A stretch of 64,000 nucleotides of DNA from Sulfurovum sp. (GTDB taxonomy: Bacteria; Campylobacterota; Campylobacteria; Campylobacterales; Sulfurovaceae): positions 1 through 64,000 of the forward strand of contig JAUUDF010000045.1 of the NCBI GenBank assembly GCA_030826885.1, in the 5' to 3' direction. The notes beneath the pieces were generated by a model that worked only from the letters and a program-made list of their open reading frames with translations, did not search any database and was not told the DNA's origin. Made by a program: the position numbers and the translations under genes. Shown here in pieces: positions 44,103-52,676 of this stretch. Each line of letters begins with the position of its first letter. Within the stretch, counting starts at the first letter, position 1.

Positions 44103-45029
44103 ATGCTTGTTGTCAAAGAAATACAGGAATTCGCACAGATACGTACCAAGGCACGCGCGTATCTCTGCTATATTATGAGCCGTAACATTTCGCAGAGCAT
44201 CGATACCAATGAGGGTGCCACACTCGATATGGTCATCGGCAAAATCAAAAACCTGCTCGATGCCGTACCCAATGCCGAGGTGATTTACGCACTTGATGGC
44301 CATGGTATTCAAATGGTCGACAATATTTCCAAAAATCCGAAGCTAAACGGCTTTGGCAAAGGAGAAGACAGAAGTGACCGCGCCTACTATTACAGGACAC
44401 TCAAAGAGCACCGCTGTATTCTGACGGATCCCTATCCGTCGTTGGTAAGCAATGAGCTGGTTGTGACGGCATCCTTTCCTATATATGATATACACAACAA
44501 ACTCGTAGCAATCATATGTATGGATATTACATTGAAAAATATTCTCAAAATGGTGCATCCAAGTTCAATTGATTCCAGTTTTGGTAAGGCAAGCAAATGG
44601 GTTTATGCTGCTTTCTCCGTTGCACTTTTTGCCGTAGCGCTGTTACTGTTTATAAAAGCGATTATCAGTTTCTTCCATTTTGGCATCAATGTCAACCATA
44701 TTGATATTCAGGAGATATTCAAATCGACCATTTTGCTGACACTCTCTTTGGCGATTGTCGATCTGGTCAAGGCGATCTTTGAAGAAGAAGTACTTGGACG
44801 CATCAAGAAGCGTGACCCCTCTGATGATTCGCACCAGACGATGATACGCTTCCTTGGCTCCATCATTATTGCTCTTTCTATAGAATCACTGATGTTGGTC
44901 TTCAAGTTTGCGCTGACCGATCCCGGTAAACTGATGTATGCGGTCTTTCTGCTTGGCGGTATTGCGCTGCTTATTATCGGACTCTCTGTCTACCTCAAAG
45001 TCAACCAGAAGCGTGACAGTCTTAAATGA
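44103..45029 (+). CDS. Cache-domain membrane protein
   Basis: 308 residues. Residues about 15-150 form a PDC/Cache sensor (YALDGHGIQMVDN, DRAYYYRTLKE, VVTASFPIYD), followed by four membrane helices (162-185, 210-235, 255-280, 285-305). No kinase, cyclase or receptor output domain follows. Such orphan Cache proteins are frequent in Campylobacterota. It overlaps the HAD gene by 4 bp. Confidence 0.7.
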   Translation: MLVVKEIQEFAQIRTKARAYLCYIMSRNISQSIDTNEGATLDMVIGKIKNLLDAVPNAEVIYALDGHGIQMVDNISKNPKLNGFGKGEDRSDRAYYYRTLKEHRCILTDPYPSLVSNELVVTASFPIYDIHNKLVAIICMDITLKNILKMVHPSSIDSSFGKASKWVYAAFSVALFAVALLLFIKAIISFFHFGINVNHIDIQEIFKSTILLTLSLAIVDLVKAIFEEEVLGRIKKRDPSDDSHQTMIRFLGSIIIALSIESLMLVFKFALTDPGKLMYAVFLLGGIALLIIGLSVYLKVNQKRDSLK

Positions 45030-45664
45030 CAAAAACGTATGAACTGATCATCTTCGATATGGACGGTACGCTGGTGAACTCCTCCGTCACCATCGCCAAT
45101 GCCATCAACTATGTACGCAAACAGCTTGGCTTCGAGCCGATGGAAAATGAGCGTATTCTTCTTCATGTGAATGACCCTTCCATAGATCCTGCACGCTTTT
45201 TTTACCATGCTCCCCGGTTTGAACGTGACCATGAGCGATGGTTTTCCGAATACTATACGCGCAATCATGACAGAGAACTGGTGCTTTATGACGGTATTTT
45301 AGAGTTGCTTGAAGCATTGAAAGAGAGAGGTTTAAAGTTGGCGGTTGCGACCAATGCCTACCGCAAATCGACCATTGAATCACTCACACATCTTGGCATT
45401 TTTGTATTCTTCGATGCCATCACATGTTATGATGATGTTCATAAGGGAAAGCCATATCCCGATATGTTGCTCAAACTGCTTGACGAACTGCAGGTTCCCA
45501 AAGAGAAAGCGCTCTTTATTGGTGACGGTCCGCGTGACGAGATGGCAGCTGAGCGTGCAGGCATCGACTACCTGATGGTTGACTGGGGGTTTACGGACCA
45601 CACGCACAACAGTGTCATTCACACGGTCGATGGACTGAAAAAAAGGCTGTTGAGAGAGGAATGA
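45026..45664 (+). CDS. HAD-superfamily phosphatase (phosphoglycolate phosphatase-like)
   Basis: 212 residues. HAD motif I FDMDGTLVNSS, motif II VATNAYRKS, motif III KGKPYPDML and motif IV FIGDGPRDEMAAERAG. Cap type C1. Probably a phosphoglycolate or nucleotide phosphatase; last gene of the NifU-psd operon. Confidence 0.87.
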   Translation: MTKTYELIIFDMDGTLVNSSVTIANAINYVRKQLGFEPMENERILLHVNDPSIDPARFFYHAPRFERDHERWFSEYYTRNHDRELVLYDGILELLEALKERGLKLAVATNAYRKSTIESLTHLGIFVFFDAITCYDDVHKGKPYPDMLLKLLDELQVPKEKALFIGDGPRDEMAAERAGIDYLMVDWGFTDHTHNSVIHTVDGLKKRLLREE

Positions 45665-45703
45665 TTTATCATCCTAAGAGACATTTTTTATAATTAGATA
45701 CCG

Positions 45704-46045
45704 TTACTCTTCCTTAAATTCAATCTCTTCAGGTTTTTCTGCCTTTCTTGCTTCATATTCAGGACTGAGCGTAAACATCAGTTTTAGATCCGCTGCACTT
45801 GTAGCATACTGATATGCCTGATCTTCTGTAATTTTGTCAGCAAGAGTAAGGTCAAAAAGGGCACGGTTGAAGCTGATAGAGTCATATATGGTACCTTCTT
45901 TTTCAATAGCATCAGGAAGTTCATTGTCTCTGAAGTTGCGAATCAGTTCTTGTACCAGAGGTGTCTTAAACATCATTTCTACGGCCGGTATCATAAATCT
46001 GTACTGTGCATTCAGTTTATAGGCGCCGTCATACTCCTTGTTATG
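45704..46045 (-). pseudogene. C-terminal fragment of a PilT/PilU-type ATPase
   Basis: The frame is open from a TAG near 46062 and reads YRFMIPAVEMMFKTPLVQEL, then SFNRALFDLTLADKITEDQA, matching the last 100 residues of twitching-motility PilT/PilU ATPases. Walker motifs are absent and the listed ATG at 45994 has no SD. No upstream part is present, so this is a remnant or a very short derived protein. Confidence 0.55.
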
Positions 46046-46093
46046 GTTGTAAAGTTTTGTACTGATAATCTAAAAACGGCTATAATGGTATAA

Positions 46094-46207
46094 ATGATGT
46101 ATAGTACCAAAAAGAAGTTGTACTATGATGTGAAAGATAATACTAAGCTGGTTGTAGATAAATCAGAACGGCATAGCCTGAAAAAAGATACAAAAAAAGA
46201 TCATTAA
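46094..46207 (+). CDS. Small lysine-rich ORF (37 aa)
   Basis: A 37-residue charged ORF (MMYSTKKKLYYDVKDN...) seven bases after a TATAAT (46081-46086). It precedes the next gene by 26 bp. Could be a leader peptide or a chance ORF. Confidence 0.25.
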   Translation: MMYSTKKKLYYDVKDNTKLVVDKSERHSLKKDTKKDH

Positions 46208-46233
46208 AAAGATTGGATCCTCATGGTGCAAAA

Positions 46234-47004
46234 ATGCAGAATCGTTATGTAGCAGATATAGGTGATTTTGGAAAATTTCAGCTTTTCCGTTATCTTTTCA
46301 ACCATCCTGAAAGCCCCTTCGATGCCAAAAAACTTGCCCAAATATGGTTTTTGCATGAGGGAAAGAACGAACAGAGCAACGACGGACAGCACATTGACTA
46401 CTTTGAACGGATGAGCGGGATGGATCCCTACCTCGAATCATCGCTGATGTCACTGCTGATGCGTAACAAACGGGAGGTGGAGGAGCTTGAACGCCTTAAA
46501 CTTCTGCCGAACGCCTCTTTTTTTTATGATGAAATTCCCAAAGCCTACGAGGACAGGCAGACATGGCTTCAAAAAGCGCTTTGGTTCGCACATGGAAACG
46601 ATGTCGTTGCCGTTGCGCCCGACAATGGTATGGCGTTACGCTGTTACCGTTCCGAGGAACGGATGGTGCTGCTTTCGCTTGAAGAGGAGTACAGGGAGAA
46701 GGTCTATCCGCAAAAGTATATTTTCGCAGATGAAATAGGGCGCTTTTTTCTGTTGCCTTCCGTTGAAATTGTCATTGTCTATCAGCATTTGGGCAGATGC
46801 CTGCCCCATGACAGGCAAATAGATATTTTGGGAGCGGAGCTGAAAAAGAGCTATCCTCATATTACGGCGATTAAGCATCGTCCCTACAGTCCGCGTGTTT
46901 TCTTTTTTCTATGCAAAAGTGATGTCATACTGGAAAACATCAACTACAGACTGGCAGCCTTTACCAGGGAGCACAGTGAGTTTTGGACACTTTTTAGACA
47001 ATAG
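46234..47004 (+). CDS. Uncharacterised protein with NRYVADIGDFGKF start
   Basis: 256 residues from MQNRYVADIGDFGKF (preferred to the TTG at 46213). Similar N-termini (NxYVGDxGDFGKY) are seen in an uncharacterised family often found in mobile and defence islands of many bacteria. Central part has VVAVAPDNGMALRC and IVIVYQHLGR strands, suggesting an alpha/beta nucleotide- or SAM-type fold, but no motif is decisive. Confidence 0.55.
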   Translation: MQNRYVADIGDFGKFQLFRYLFNHPESPFDAKKLAQIWFLHEGKNEQSNDGQHIDYFERMSGMDPYLESSLMSLLMRNKREVEELERLKLLPNASFFYDEIPKAYEDRQTWLQKALWFAHGNDVVAVAPDNGMALRCYRSEERMVLLSLEEEYREKVYPQKYIFADEIGRFFLLPSVEIVIVYQHLGRCLPHDRQIDILGAELKKSYPHITAIKHRPYSPRVFFFLCKSDVILENINYRLAAFTREHSEFWTLFRQ

Positions 47005-47063
47005 TTGTCCGGCTTTTTCACGAAAAAAGTGTATGATTACAGAAAGAACAATAAGGAAGTGCA

Positions 47064-47477
47064 ATGAAAACCATTATTAATAATATGATTTTACTACTGT
47101 TGTCAAGTCCGCTCTATGCTGCACAGACGGCACCGGGAGAAGCGATGCCCTATCTTGCTCTTGTTGGGGTAGGGGCGGCATTTGTCTTTTTTGTACTCTG
47201 GTCGATTTGCCGCAGCAAACTCAAAGAGACGGAAGCCTCACTGAAAGAGAAGGAAGAGAAAGTCAAGTGGTTTCGTCAGGTCATGGCGCAGAATGAGCAT
47301 GACCGTACCAAACATGAACATGAGATGGAGAAAAAGGTGCTTGAACTGACCCATACTATCGAGATGCTGGAGAAAAAGGTCAATGAGGGTACGAAAAATC
47401 AGGTCGTTGCCAAAATTGAAGCGCAGCAGGGCAAACGTGCCAGAGCCCTTGCCCGTGCAGGTATTGAAGTAGAGTAA
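47064..47477 (+). CDS. Membrane-anchored coiled-coil protein
   Basis: 137 residues: signal-like N-terminus, one membrane helix (about 29-49), then a charged coiled coil with the end AQQGKRARALARAG. Paired with the next gene 9 bp downstream. Function unknown. Confidence 0.6.
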   Translation: MKTIINNMILLLLSSPLYAAQTAPGEAMPYLALVGVGAAFVFFVLWSICRSKLKETEASLKEKEEKVKWFRQVMAQNEHDRTKHEHEMEKKVLELTHTIEMLEKKVNEGTKNQVVAKIEAQQGKRARALARAGIEVE

Positions 47478-47486
47478 GGAGCATGT

Positions 47487-48167
47487 ATGTCTGAGTCTAC
47501 ATCTACCGAGCCTGCGCAGGAAGTCGTGTCGGCTGCACCGATCGAGACAGCCAAAGAGACAACAAACAAAGAACAGCTTTTTGAGAGCGTCTCCCTGGTT
47601 ATTCGGGAAGTTGAGAACCGTTACCGTGAGGGCCTTCTTGCCTATATGGATGCGCTTGCACGTTTTGAAGAGGAGATTGGAGTGGTCGAGGGGAAGATCT
47701 CGCGTCTTAAAGCACTCAGCGCGCCAGACGAGGCAAAACTGAGCCTTTATGCCGAAGAGATCAGGGTAGAGGAGCGTATGCTTGAACGGCTCAATGCCGA
47801 ACTGCTGCAAAAAATCGCTATCTATGAGGCATTTTTGAATGAATATGCCGACATGGTCGATGATGAAGCTGCCGCAAAAGTCAAACGTACCAAAAGCAGG
47901 GAAATTGTGATGCTGCATGATGAAATCGAAGAGAGTGAGCTTGCCTTGCTTCAGAGAGAACTTGAACGGCTTAATCTCATAGAAAAACTTGAACCGATCC
48001 GTCAGGAGATTCGCCACCTTGAAGGGGTACAAAGCGAACTCGAACGCAAGAAAAAACATTTTGAACATACCCGTCTCCAGCAGGCACACACGGCACCGGC
48101 CGCGTTGAGTACAGCACCCGCTACACCATTGGTGGAGGCGACTTCCAAGGAAGAGTCCGCCACCTGA
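47487..48167 (+). CDS. Soluble coiled-coil protein
   Basis: 226 residues, nearly all coiled coil between about 25 and 195 (EEEIGVVEGKISRLKAL, VEERMLERLNAELLQK), with an Ala/Pro/Thr-rich tail. It may bind the coiled-coil membrane protein encoded just upstream. No known family. Confidence 0.6.
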   Translation: MSESTSTEPAQEVVSAAPIETAKETTNKEQLFESVSLVIREVENRYREGLLAYMDALARFEEEIGVVEGKISRLKALSAPDEAKLSLYAEEIRVEERMLERLNAELLQKIAIYEAFLNEYADMVDDEAAAKVKRTKSREIVMLHDEIEESELALLQRELERLNLIEKLEPIRQEIRHLEGVQSELERKKKHFEHTRLQQAHTAPAALSTAPATPLVEATSKEESAT

Positions 48168-48170
48168 AAA

Positions 48171-48187
48171 TTAACACCCCGTTAACA
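48171..48187 (+). promoter_or_regulatory. Direct repeat TTAACA-N5-TTAACA
   Basis: Two TTAACA hexamers 11 bp apart lie 95 bp before the Spy-like gene. OmpR/PhoB-class response regulators, including CpxR, bind such one-turn direct repeats. Confidence 0.45.
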
Positions 48188-48278
48188 TTCATCCGCTACC
48201 ATTAAGCATACCCATTCTCGATAAGGGGCAGACGGAAACGCTGTCCTCTGCGGGTATCAAGACAACAAAAGGAATAAG

Positions 48279-48881
48279 ATGAAAAAAATAGTACTCACTT
48301 CCATAGCGGCTCTGTCAATGATAATGGTCTCTGCTCAGGCAGAGGGAATGAAATGTGCAGCTGGCAAGTGCGGGACAGGGATGTCCAAGCCGATGAAGCA
48401 GGGCGGTATGATGCATAAGGCGAAGAAAATGCACAAAATGCGCATGAACTCTCCGTTTCTCATTAAACACGGGTTGCCGCACTACACCAAAATGCTGATG
48501 AAAAGCTGGGATGATACGAAGCTGAATTTGTCGGAAGATCAGAAAGCCAAACTCTTAAAAGTGCGCAAGGCAACCATGAGCAGTATTATGAAGCTCAAGC
48601 CTGAAGTGATGAAGCTGAGAAAAGAGATTGTTCAGGCAGCCAGAAGCGGTGCCAAAACGGCTGACTTGAAAACGAAGGTCGAGAAACTCGCATCGCTCGA
48701 AGCTGAAGCAACAATGACACAATTAAAATGCATTGAAGATACCAAAGCGGTGCTTACTGCAGAGCAGATAAAGTACCTGATGGAAAAAAGAAAAGCACAC
48801 CGAATGAAGATGATGCAGAAAATCAACGCGATGAAGCAGGGCGGCATGAAGTGTGCAGCAGGAAAGTGCGGAGGCAAGTAG
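48279..48881 (+). CDS. Spy/CpxP-like periplasmic protein with MKCAAGKCG ends
   Basis: 200 residues with signal peptide ending SAQA. The central helical part has two LTxxQ-type motifs (LNLSEDQKAKLL, VLTAEQIKYLM) typical of Spy/CpxP chaperones. The same segment GMKCAAGKCG occurs right after the signal peptide and at the C-terminus, giving Met/Cys/Lys-rich metal-binding ends. The two copies differ at synonymous sites. Likely a copper- or stress-responsive periplasmic protein. Confidence 0.72.
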   Translation: MKKIVLTSIAALSMIMVSAQAEGMKCAAGKCGTGMSKPMKQGGMMHKAKKMHKMRMNSPFLIKHGLPHYTKMLMKSWDDTKLNLSEDQKAKLLKVRKATMSSIMKLKPEVMKLRKEIVQAARSGAKTADLKTKVEKLASLEAEATMTQLKCIEDTKAVLTAEQIKYLMEKRKAHRMKMMQKINAMKQGGMKCAAGKCGGK

Positions 48882-48932
48882 GCTTTTAGGCATGCTGGGT
48901 GGATGCGACAGTCCACCCAAAAAGGATACACA

Positions 48933-49379
48933 ATGACCAAACATAATATTTTACGCATAACCCTTGTGGTTTCCGTTCTGGCGTTCAATCCGGCAGTTGC
49001 ACAGGTATTGCGAGCCAACGGACTTGCACAGACAAGTCAGCAGCGCAGCAGCCTGATCAAGGCGCTTGCACAGCAATTGGAAAATAAAGGGCTTGAAAAG
49101 GAAGCTGCGCAAAAGATCGTTACATCATTTATGGATACTCATCACGGCAATCTGGATGTGATGGCACTGAATGTATTGCAATCGTGCCCGCAGATAAGCA
49201 AAGCACAGATGGTTGCATACCTGAGTGATGAAGCGCTTCACAGAAGAAACGTCGCGCTGCATGACTATGCGCAGCTGAATCATCTCTTTAGCAAAGTGAC
49301 AGGCAGTATGCCTGAGGATGCACAGCGAAACAAGCTCATGCAGATAGCCAAGATCAATCAGGGCTTGATGAACGCATAA
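48933..49379 (+). CDS. Secreted helical protein of unknown function
   Basis: 148 residues from ATG 48933 (SD AAAGGAT); signal peptide ends AVA. Helical body with a repeated AQQLENKG / AAQKIVTSF pattern. It follows the Spy-like gene by 50 bp and may share its transcript. No family recognised. Confidence 0.6.
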   Translation: MTKHNILRITLVVSVLAFNPAVAQVLRANGLAQTSQQRSSLIKALAQQLENKGLEKEAAQKIVTSFMDTHHGNLDVMALNVLQSCPQISKAQMVAYLSDEALHRRNVALHDYAQLNHLFSKVTGSMPEDAQRNKLMQIAKINQGLMNA

Positions 49380-49968
49380 TTGATTTTACTTCTTTATAAC
49401 AGTTTGGGTGGATACAGGTTCTGAAGCTACCCAAACAATCTTCAAATATATCTATTGGTTAACATAATATAAATTCTATTAAAAAGTACTATTGTCTCTT
49501 TTGAGTATTAACATACAACACTTTTTGATACATAAAATATGCAACATTTACATTTTTGACCTCGAATGTAATACCCCCATATCCCAAGATTGAAAATTCA
49601 ATACGTTTCACAATCATTGTAAATATTGCAAAAGTACTATTTTGAAATATTAGAATAATTTTAAATTGGTACATCGTATGTTACCTTCGATCTCTCAAAA
49701 TTTCTTTCTTTCTTTTAATAACATGGATCACAACGAATAAAGATGATTTCAATACTAATTAATATAAGCAATAGCATTCATTTTTACATATTTAAAAATA
49801 TAAAGATATTACCGGTTCTATTGTGTGGTGTGTGTTCCGCGCCCTGCATTAGCATGGTTTTCAATTATATAAATAGAATAATTGTTTGTCATGACAAATA
49901 TGCCATGCAATGCTGTTTATTTAATATACCTCAAAAGACGTGCAGCACGGCAATTCATTGTGTTTAGA
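49380..49968. other. AT-rich spacer
   Basis: About 590 bp, strongly AT-rich, unlike its surroundings. The two listed ORFs look random (Cys/Ile/Asn-rich without SD). It contains a decayed copy of the 34651 repeat (49577-49652) and nothing else I can identify. Could be transferred DNA or an sRNA region. Confidence 0.4.
49577..49652. repeat. Decayed relative of the 34651 repeat element
   Basis: ATCCCAAGATTGAAAATTCA..TTTCACAATCATTG matches the left part of the 34651 element, and TTGCAAAAGTACTATTTTGAAAT its right arm. The middle is shorter. Confidence 0.45.
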
Positions 49969-49969
49969 T

Positions 49970-50107
49970 GAACACTTGTTCACAAATTAAAAGATTACCA
50001 TATCAAAACAAGAACAACTGTTCATTTTATATAATGCATCTTTTTTTAAAAAAGAACAATCGTTCATTAATCTGGATGTGCTTCCCTTGACAAATGAACA
50101 AATGTTC
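49970..50107 (+). promoter_or_regulatory. Four phased TetR-type operators, 42-bp period
   Basis: GAACACTTGTTC (49970-49981), GAACAACTGTTC (50012-50023), GAACAATCGTTC (50054-50065) and GAACAAATGTTC (50096-50107). The centres are exactly 42 bp apart each time, four helical turns, while the spacers share no sequence. The last copy lies between the -35 and -10 of the tetR promoter. Confidence 0.75.
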
Positions 50108-50115
50108 ATTATAAT
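50087..50115 (+). promoter_or_regulatory. Consensus promoter of the tetR gene
   Basis: TTGACA, a 17-bp spacer and TATAAT: a perfect sigma-70-type promoter, rare in this window. The fourth operator fills the spacer, so repressor binding would block polymerase. Confidence 0.85.
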
Positions 50116-50133
50116 TATGTCAAAGGAGCCGCA

Positions 50134-50790
50134 ATGAACGATAACACGGGCACTTCCGCCCTATCCAAAGGAAGTAAAACCAAAGTCAAAATACTCAAGA
50201 CGGCACTGAAGCTCTTCTCTTCCAAGGGATATAAGGCGACCACAGTAAGAGACATAGCAGGGGCCATGGGAATGAAGCAGAGTGCGCTCTATAATCACTT
50301 TAAAAACAAGGATGCAATCCTTGAAGCGCTTATCAGTGAGCTGACCTCTTCGGCTATTGTGCATCTTTTTGACGATAAAGACCCGCAAACGGCTGCTAAA
50401 GGCGGAAAGACGCTTTTGGCAGGGATAGCTACCAAATTCAAGCTTTTGAGCTTTGATGCGCAAAATGAGGCGCTTTTCAAGCTCCTGATGCAGGAGATGT
50501 TCCGTAATGAACGTGTACGGGAGATCTATAATGAGCATTTTTACCAGGAGAATGTCAAAAAGCTCTCTTCTTACCTGTTCATGATGATGCAGGAGGAGCT
50601 TATACGCTCTTCTGACCCGCTTTTGCTGGCAAATGAGTTCTTTTCACCGCTTTTTTTCTACCAAATGCAGGTAAGTCTGCTGAAAATGGATAAAAAATCC
50701 ACCTCTTCTGTGGTATCTATGTTCGAAAAGCATGTCGATTTTTTTTGGGACAACATTAAAATTGAACAGCAGCCAAACAGCCTTTTTTAG
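50134..50790 (+). CDS. TetR-family transcriptional regulator
   Basis: 218 residues. The N-terminal helix-turn-helix (ILKTALKLFSSKGYKATTVRDIAGAMGMKQSALYNHFKNKDAIL, about 19-62) is typical TetR/AcrR. The ligand domain is helical and not recognisable. SD AAAGGAG. The gene is almost certainly autoregulated through the operators in front of it, and may control the methyltransferase and DUF2238 genes that follow. Confidence 0.9.
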   Translation: MNDNTGTSALSKGSKTKVKILKTALKLFSSKGYKATTVRDIAGAMGMKQSALYNHFKNKDAILEALISELTSSAIVHLFDDKDPQTAAKGGKTLLAGIATKFKLLSFDAQNEALFKLLMQEMFRNERVREIYNEHFYQENVKKLSSYLFMMMQEELIRSSDPLLLANEFFSPLFFYQMQVSLLKMDKKSTSSVVSMFEKHVDFFWDNIKIEQQPNSLF

Positions 50791-50844
50791 GTATAATGCT
50801 AAAAAATATTAAAATTCTTGAAACCATAATATTAAGGAATATAA

Positions 50845-51462
50845 ATGTCAAATGAACAGACTGATCTATTTGCTCACAAATCAAAATCGTGGGATATGAA
50901 CTCCAAAAGAGTCCAAAACGCCAAAAGCATCGCTGAGTTGATAGTAAAAAATATAAAACTCAATAAAGAGATGGAGATTATGGATCTGGGTGCCGGTACG
51001 GGGTTGCTGAGTTTTTTCATTGCTCCGTTTGTTAGAAGAATCGTTGCTGTGGACAACTCCCCTTCCATGCTAATGGAATTTGAGAACAAATGCGATGAGT
51101 TTGCCTGTGAAACGGAGGCTATATTAAAAAATATATCAGAAGATGATTTCGAAAGCAGACGTTTTGACGGCATTATTTCCTCCATGACCATCCATCATGT
51201 TGAAGATATTGCTGCCCTCTTCCATAAACTCTATGGACTGCTTCACAAAGGCGGATTTATAGCCATTGCAGATCTCGATGAGGAGGACGGCAGTTTTCAC
51301 AGTGACAATACCGGCGTGTATCACCACGGATTCAAGAGAGAAGAGCTGCAAAAGTTTGCTGAAGCCTCCGGATTTACGGATATACAGTTCGACACGGCAA
51401 GTACCATTGCCAAACCTCACCGTGATTTTACGGTCTTTCTTATGACAGCAAGGAAGCCGTAG
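50845..51462 (+). CDS. Class I SAM-dependent methyltransferase
   Basis: 205 residues. Motif I MDLGAGTGLLSF, motif II VAVDNSPSML, and GIISSMTIHHVED. UbiE/COQ5-like small-molecule methyltransferase. The DUF2238 gene starts right after its stop, so both are co-transcribed, possibly with tetR. Confidence 0.87.
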   Translation: MSNEQTDLFAHKSKSWDMNSKRVQNAKSIAELIVKNIKLNKEMEIMDLGAGTGLLSFFIAPFVRRIVAVDNSPSMLMEFENKCDEFACETEAILKNISEDDFESRRFDGIISSMTIHHVEDIAALFHKLYGLLHKGGFIAIADLDEEDGSFHSDNTGVYHHGFKREELQKFAEASGFTDIQFDTASTIAKPHRDFTVFLMTARKP

Positions 51463-52074
51463 ATGAAACGGTATGTGTGGCTTGCCGTTTTCTTTGGTGT
51501 GCTTCTATGGTCCGCCATTGATCCAAAGGACTACTTTACCTGGTTTCTGGAAGTAGTGCCTGCACTCATAGGGTTTGTGCTGATTGTACTGACCTATAGA
51601 ACATTTCCGCTTACACCCCTGCTCTATACACTCATTCTCATTCATATGGTCATTTTAATGGTAGGTGGACATTACACCTATGCGGAAGTGCCGCTGTTTG
51701 ACTACATTAAGGAGATACTGCACCAGAGCCGTAACAACTATGACAAGCTTGGACACTTCTTTCAGGGGTTTGAACCGGCAATTTTGGCACGTGAGATACT
51801 CATCCGAAAAGAGGTGGTCAAGCCGAGCCGTCTGTGGCTTGATTACATCATACTCAGTATCGTACTGTCGTTTTCGGCATTTTATGAGCTGGTTGAGTGG
51901 TGGGTGGCACTGGCATCGGGAGAAGGTGCGGAGGCCTTCCTCGGTACACAGGGCTATGTGTGGGATACGCAGTCAGATATGATGTTCGCACTTATCGGCG
52001 GTGTGACCGCACTGCTACTGCTTGCCAGATGGCATGACAGGCAGCTTAAACACTTGGGTGTCAGTGTTTTTTGA
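51463..52074 (+). CDS. DUF2238 membrane protein (YjdF-like)
   Basis: 203 residues with about six membrane helices. YDKLGHFFQGFEPAILAREIL and SFSAFYELVEWW are the DUF2238 signatures with conserved acidic and His residues. Function unknown. Its end overlaps the convergent DUF3365 gene by 14 bp. Confidence 0.87.
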   Translation: MKRYVWLAVFFGVLLWSAIDPKDYFTWFLEVVPALIGFVLIVLTYRTFPLTPLLYTLILIHMVILMVGGHYTYAEVPLFDYIKEILHQSRNNYDKLGHFFQGFEPAILAREILIRKEVVKPSRLWLDYIILSIVLSFSAFYELVEWWVALASGEGAEAFLGTQGYVWDTQSDMMFALIGGVTALLLLARWHDRQLKHLGVSVF

Positions 52075-52627
52075 TTTCCGCAACAATCACGCCGCGCAGA
52101 TCGCCCTCTTTAAATCCGGTCGCCATGTCATGCGGGTAGGCACTTTTGAGTGCTTCACTGATTTTTTCAGAGAGATTGCTGCCGTGACACTTGAGACAGA
52201 CTTTTTGGGTAACAAGTGGTTTGTAGACACGGGTTGTGTCCCCTACTTTGACGACCTTGATGTCCTTAGGCGTTAATGTTCCTTCTTTGATGGCTTTTTC
52301 ATATGACTGCATCACCGTTTTGTCGGTTTCATCGGGTGTATTGACATTGTCGTTTCTGACTTTGAGTGCCGTTCTTCTGACTGTGGCATACTTGGGCAGT
52401 TTTGCATTGACCTCTTTGGTGATGGCATCTGCACTGCCGCTGCAGAACGCAAGGGCTTCAAGTCCAGAAGGATCTTTTTTCATATGGGCTTTGAGCTGTG
52501 TTTTCAGTGCACCGCCAAGCATTTTGATGTATTTGACCCCTTCTGCTTTAACCGGCAGTGTTTCGGCAGGTTGTGCCATGAGCAGTGTAGATGCGCCGAC
52601 AAGCGCTGCAATGGAAAGTGTTTTCAT
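52061..52627 (-). CDS. DUF3365 (Tll0287-like) periplasmic monohaem protein
   Basis: 188 residues with signal peptide. The haem motif VCLKCHGS is near residue 145, after a RRTALKVRNDNVNTPDETD region typical of DUF3365. Such proteins sense redox state or gases, or carry electrons. Own promoter (TATAAT) and SD AAGGAG. Confidence 0.85.
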   Translation of the reverse strand: MKTLSIAALVGASTLLMAQPAETLPVKAEGVKYIKMLGGALKTQLKAHMKKDPSGLEALAFCSGSADAITKEVNAKLPKYATVRRTALKVRNDNVNTPDETDKTVMQSYEKAIKEGTLTPKDIKVVKVGDTTRVYKPLVTQKVCLKCHGSNLSEKISEALKSAYPHDMATGFKEGDLRGVIVAEIKKH

Positions 52628-52676
52628 AAATGATACTCCTTGTTGAAATTATAAGTGAGATTATAGCGCAGAAAGA

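Noticed and set aside
49743-49967. 74-aa plus-strand ORF in the AT-rich spacer
   Set aside because: No SD, composition Ile/Cys/Asn-rich like translated AT-rich DNA, no recognisable fold.
49970-50107. CRISPR-like regular spacing
   Set aside because: Only 12-bp dyads recur, too short for CRISPR repeats; they match TetR operators and end in the tetR promoter.
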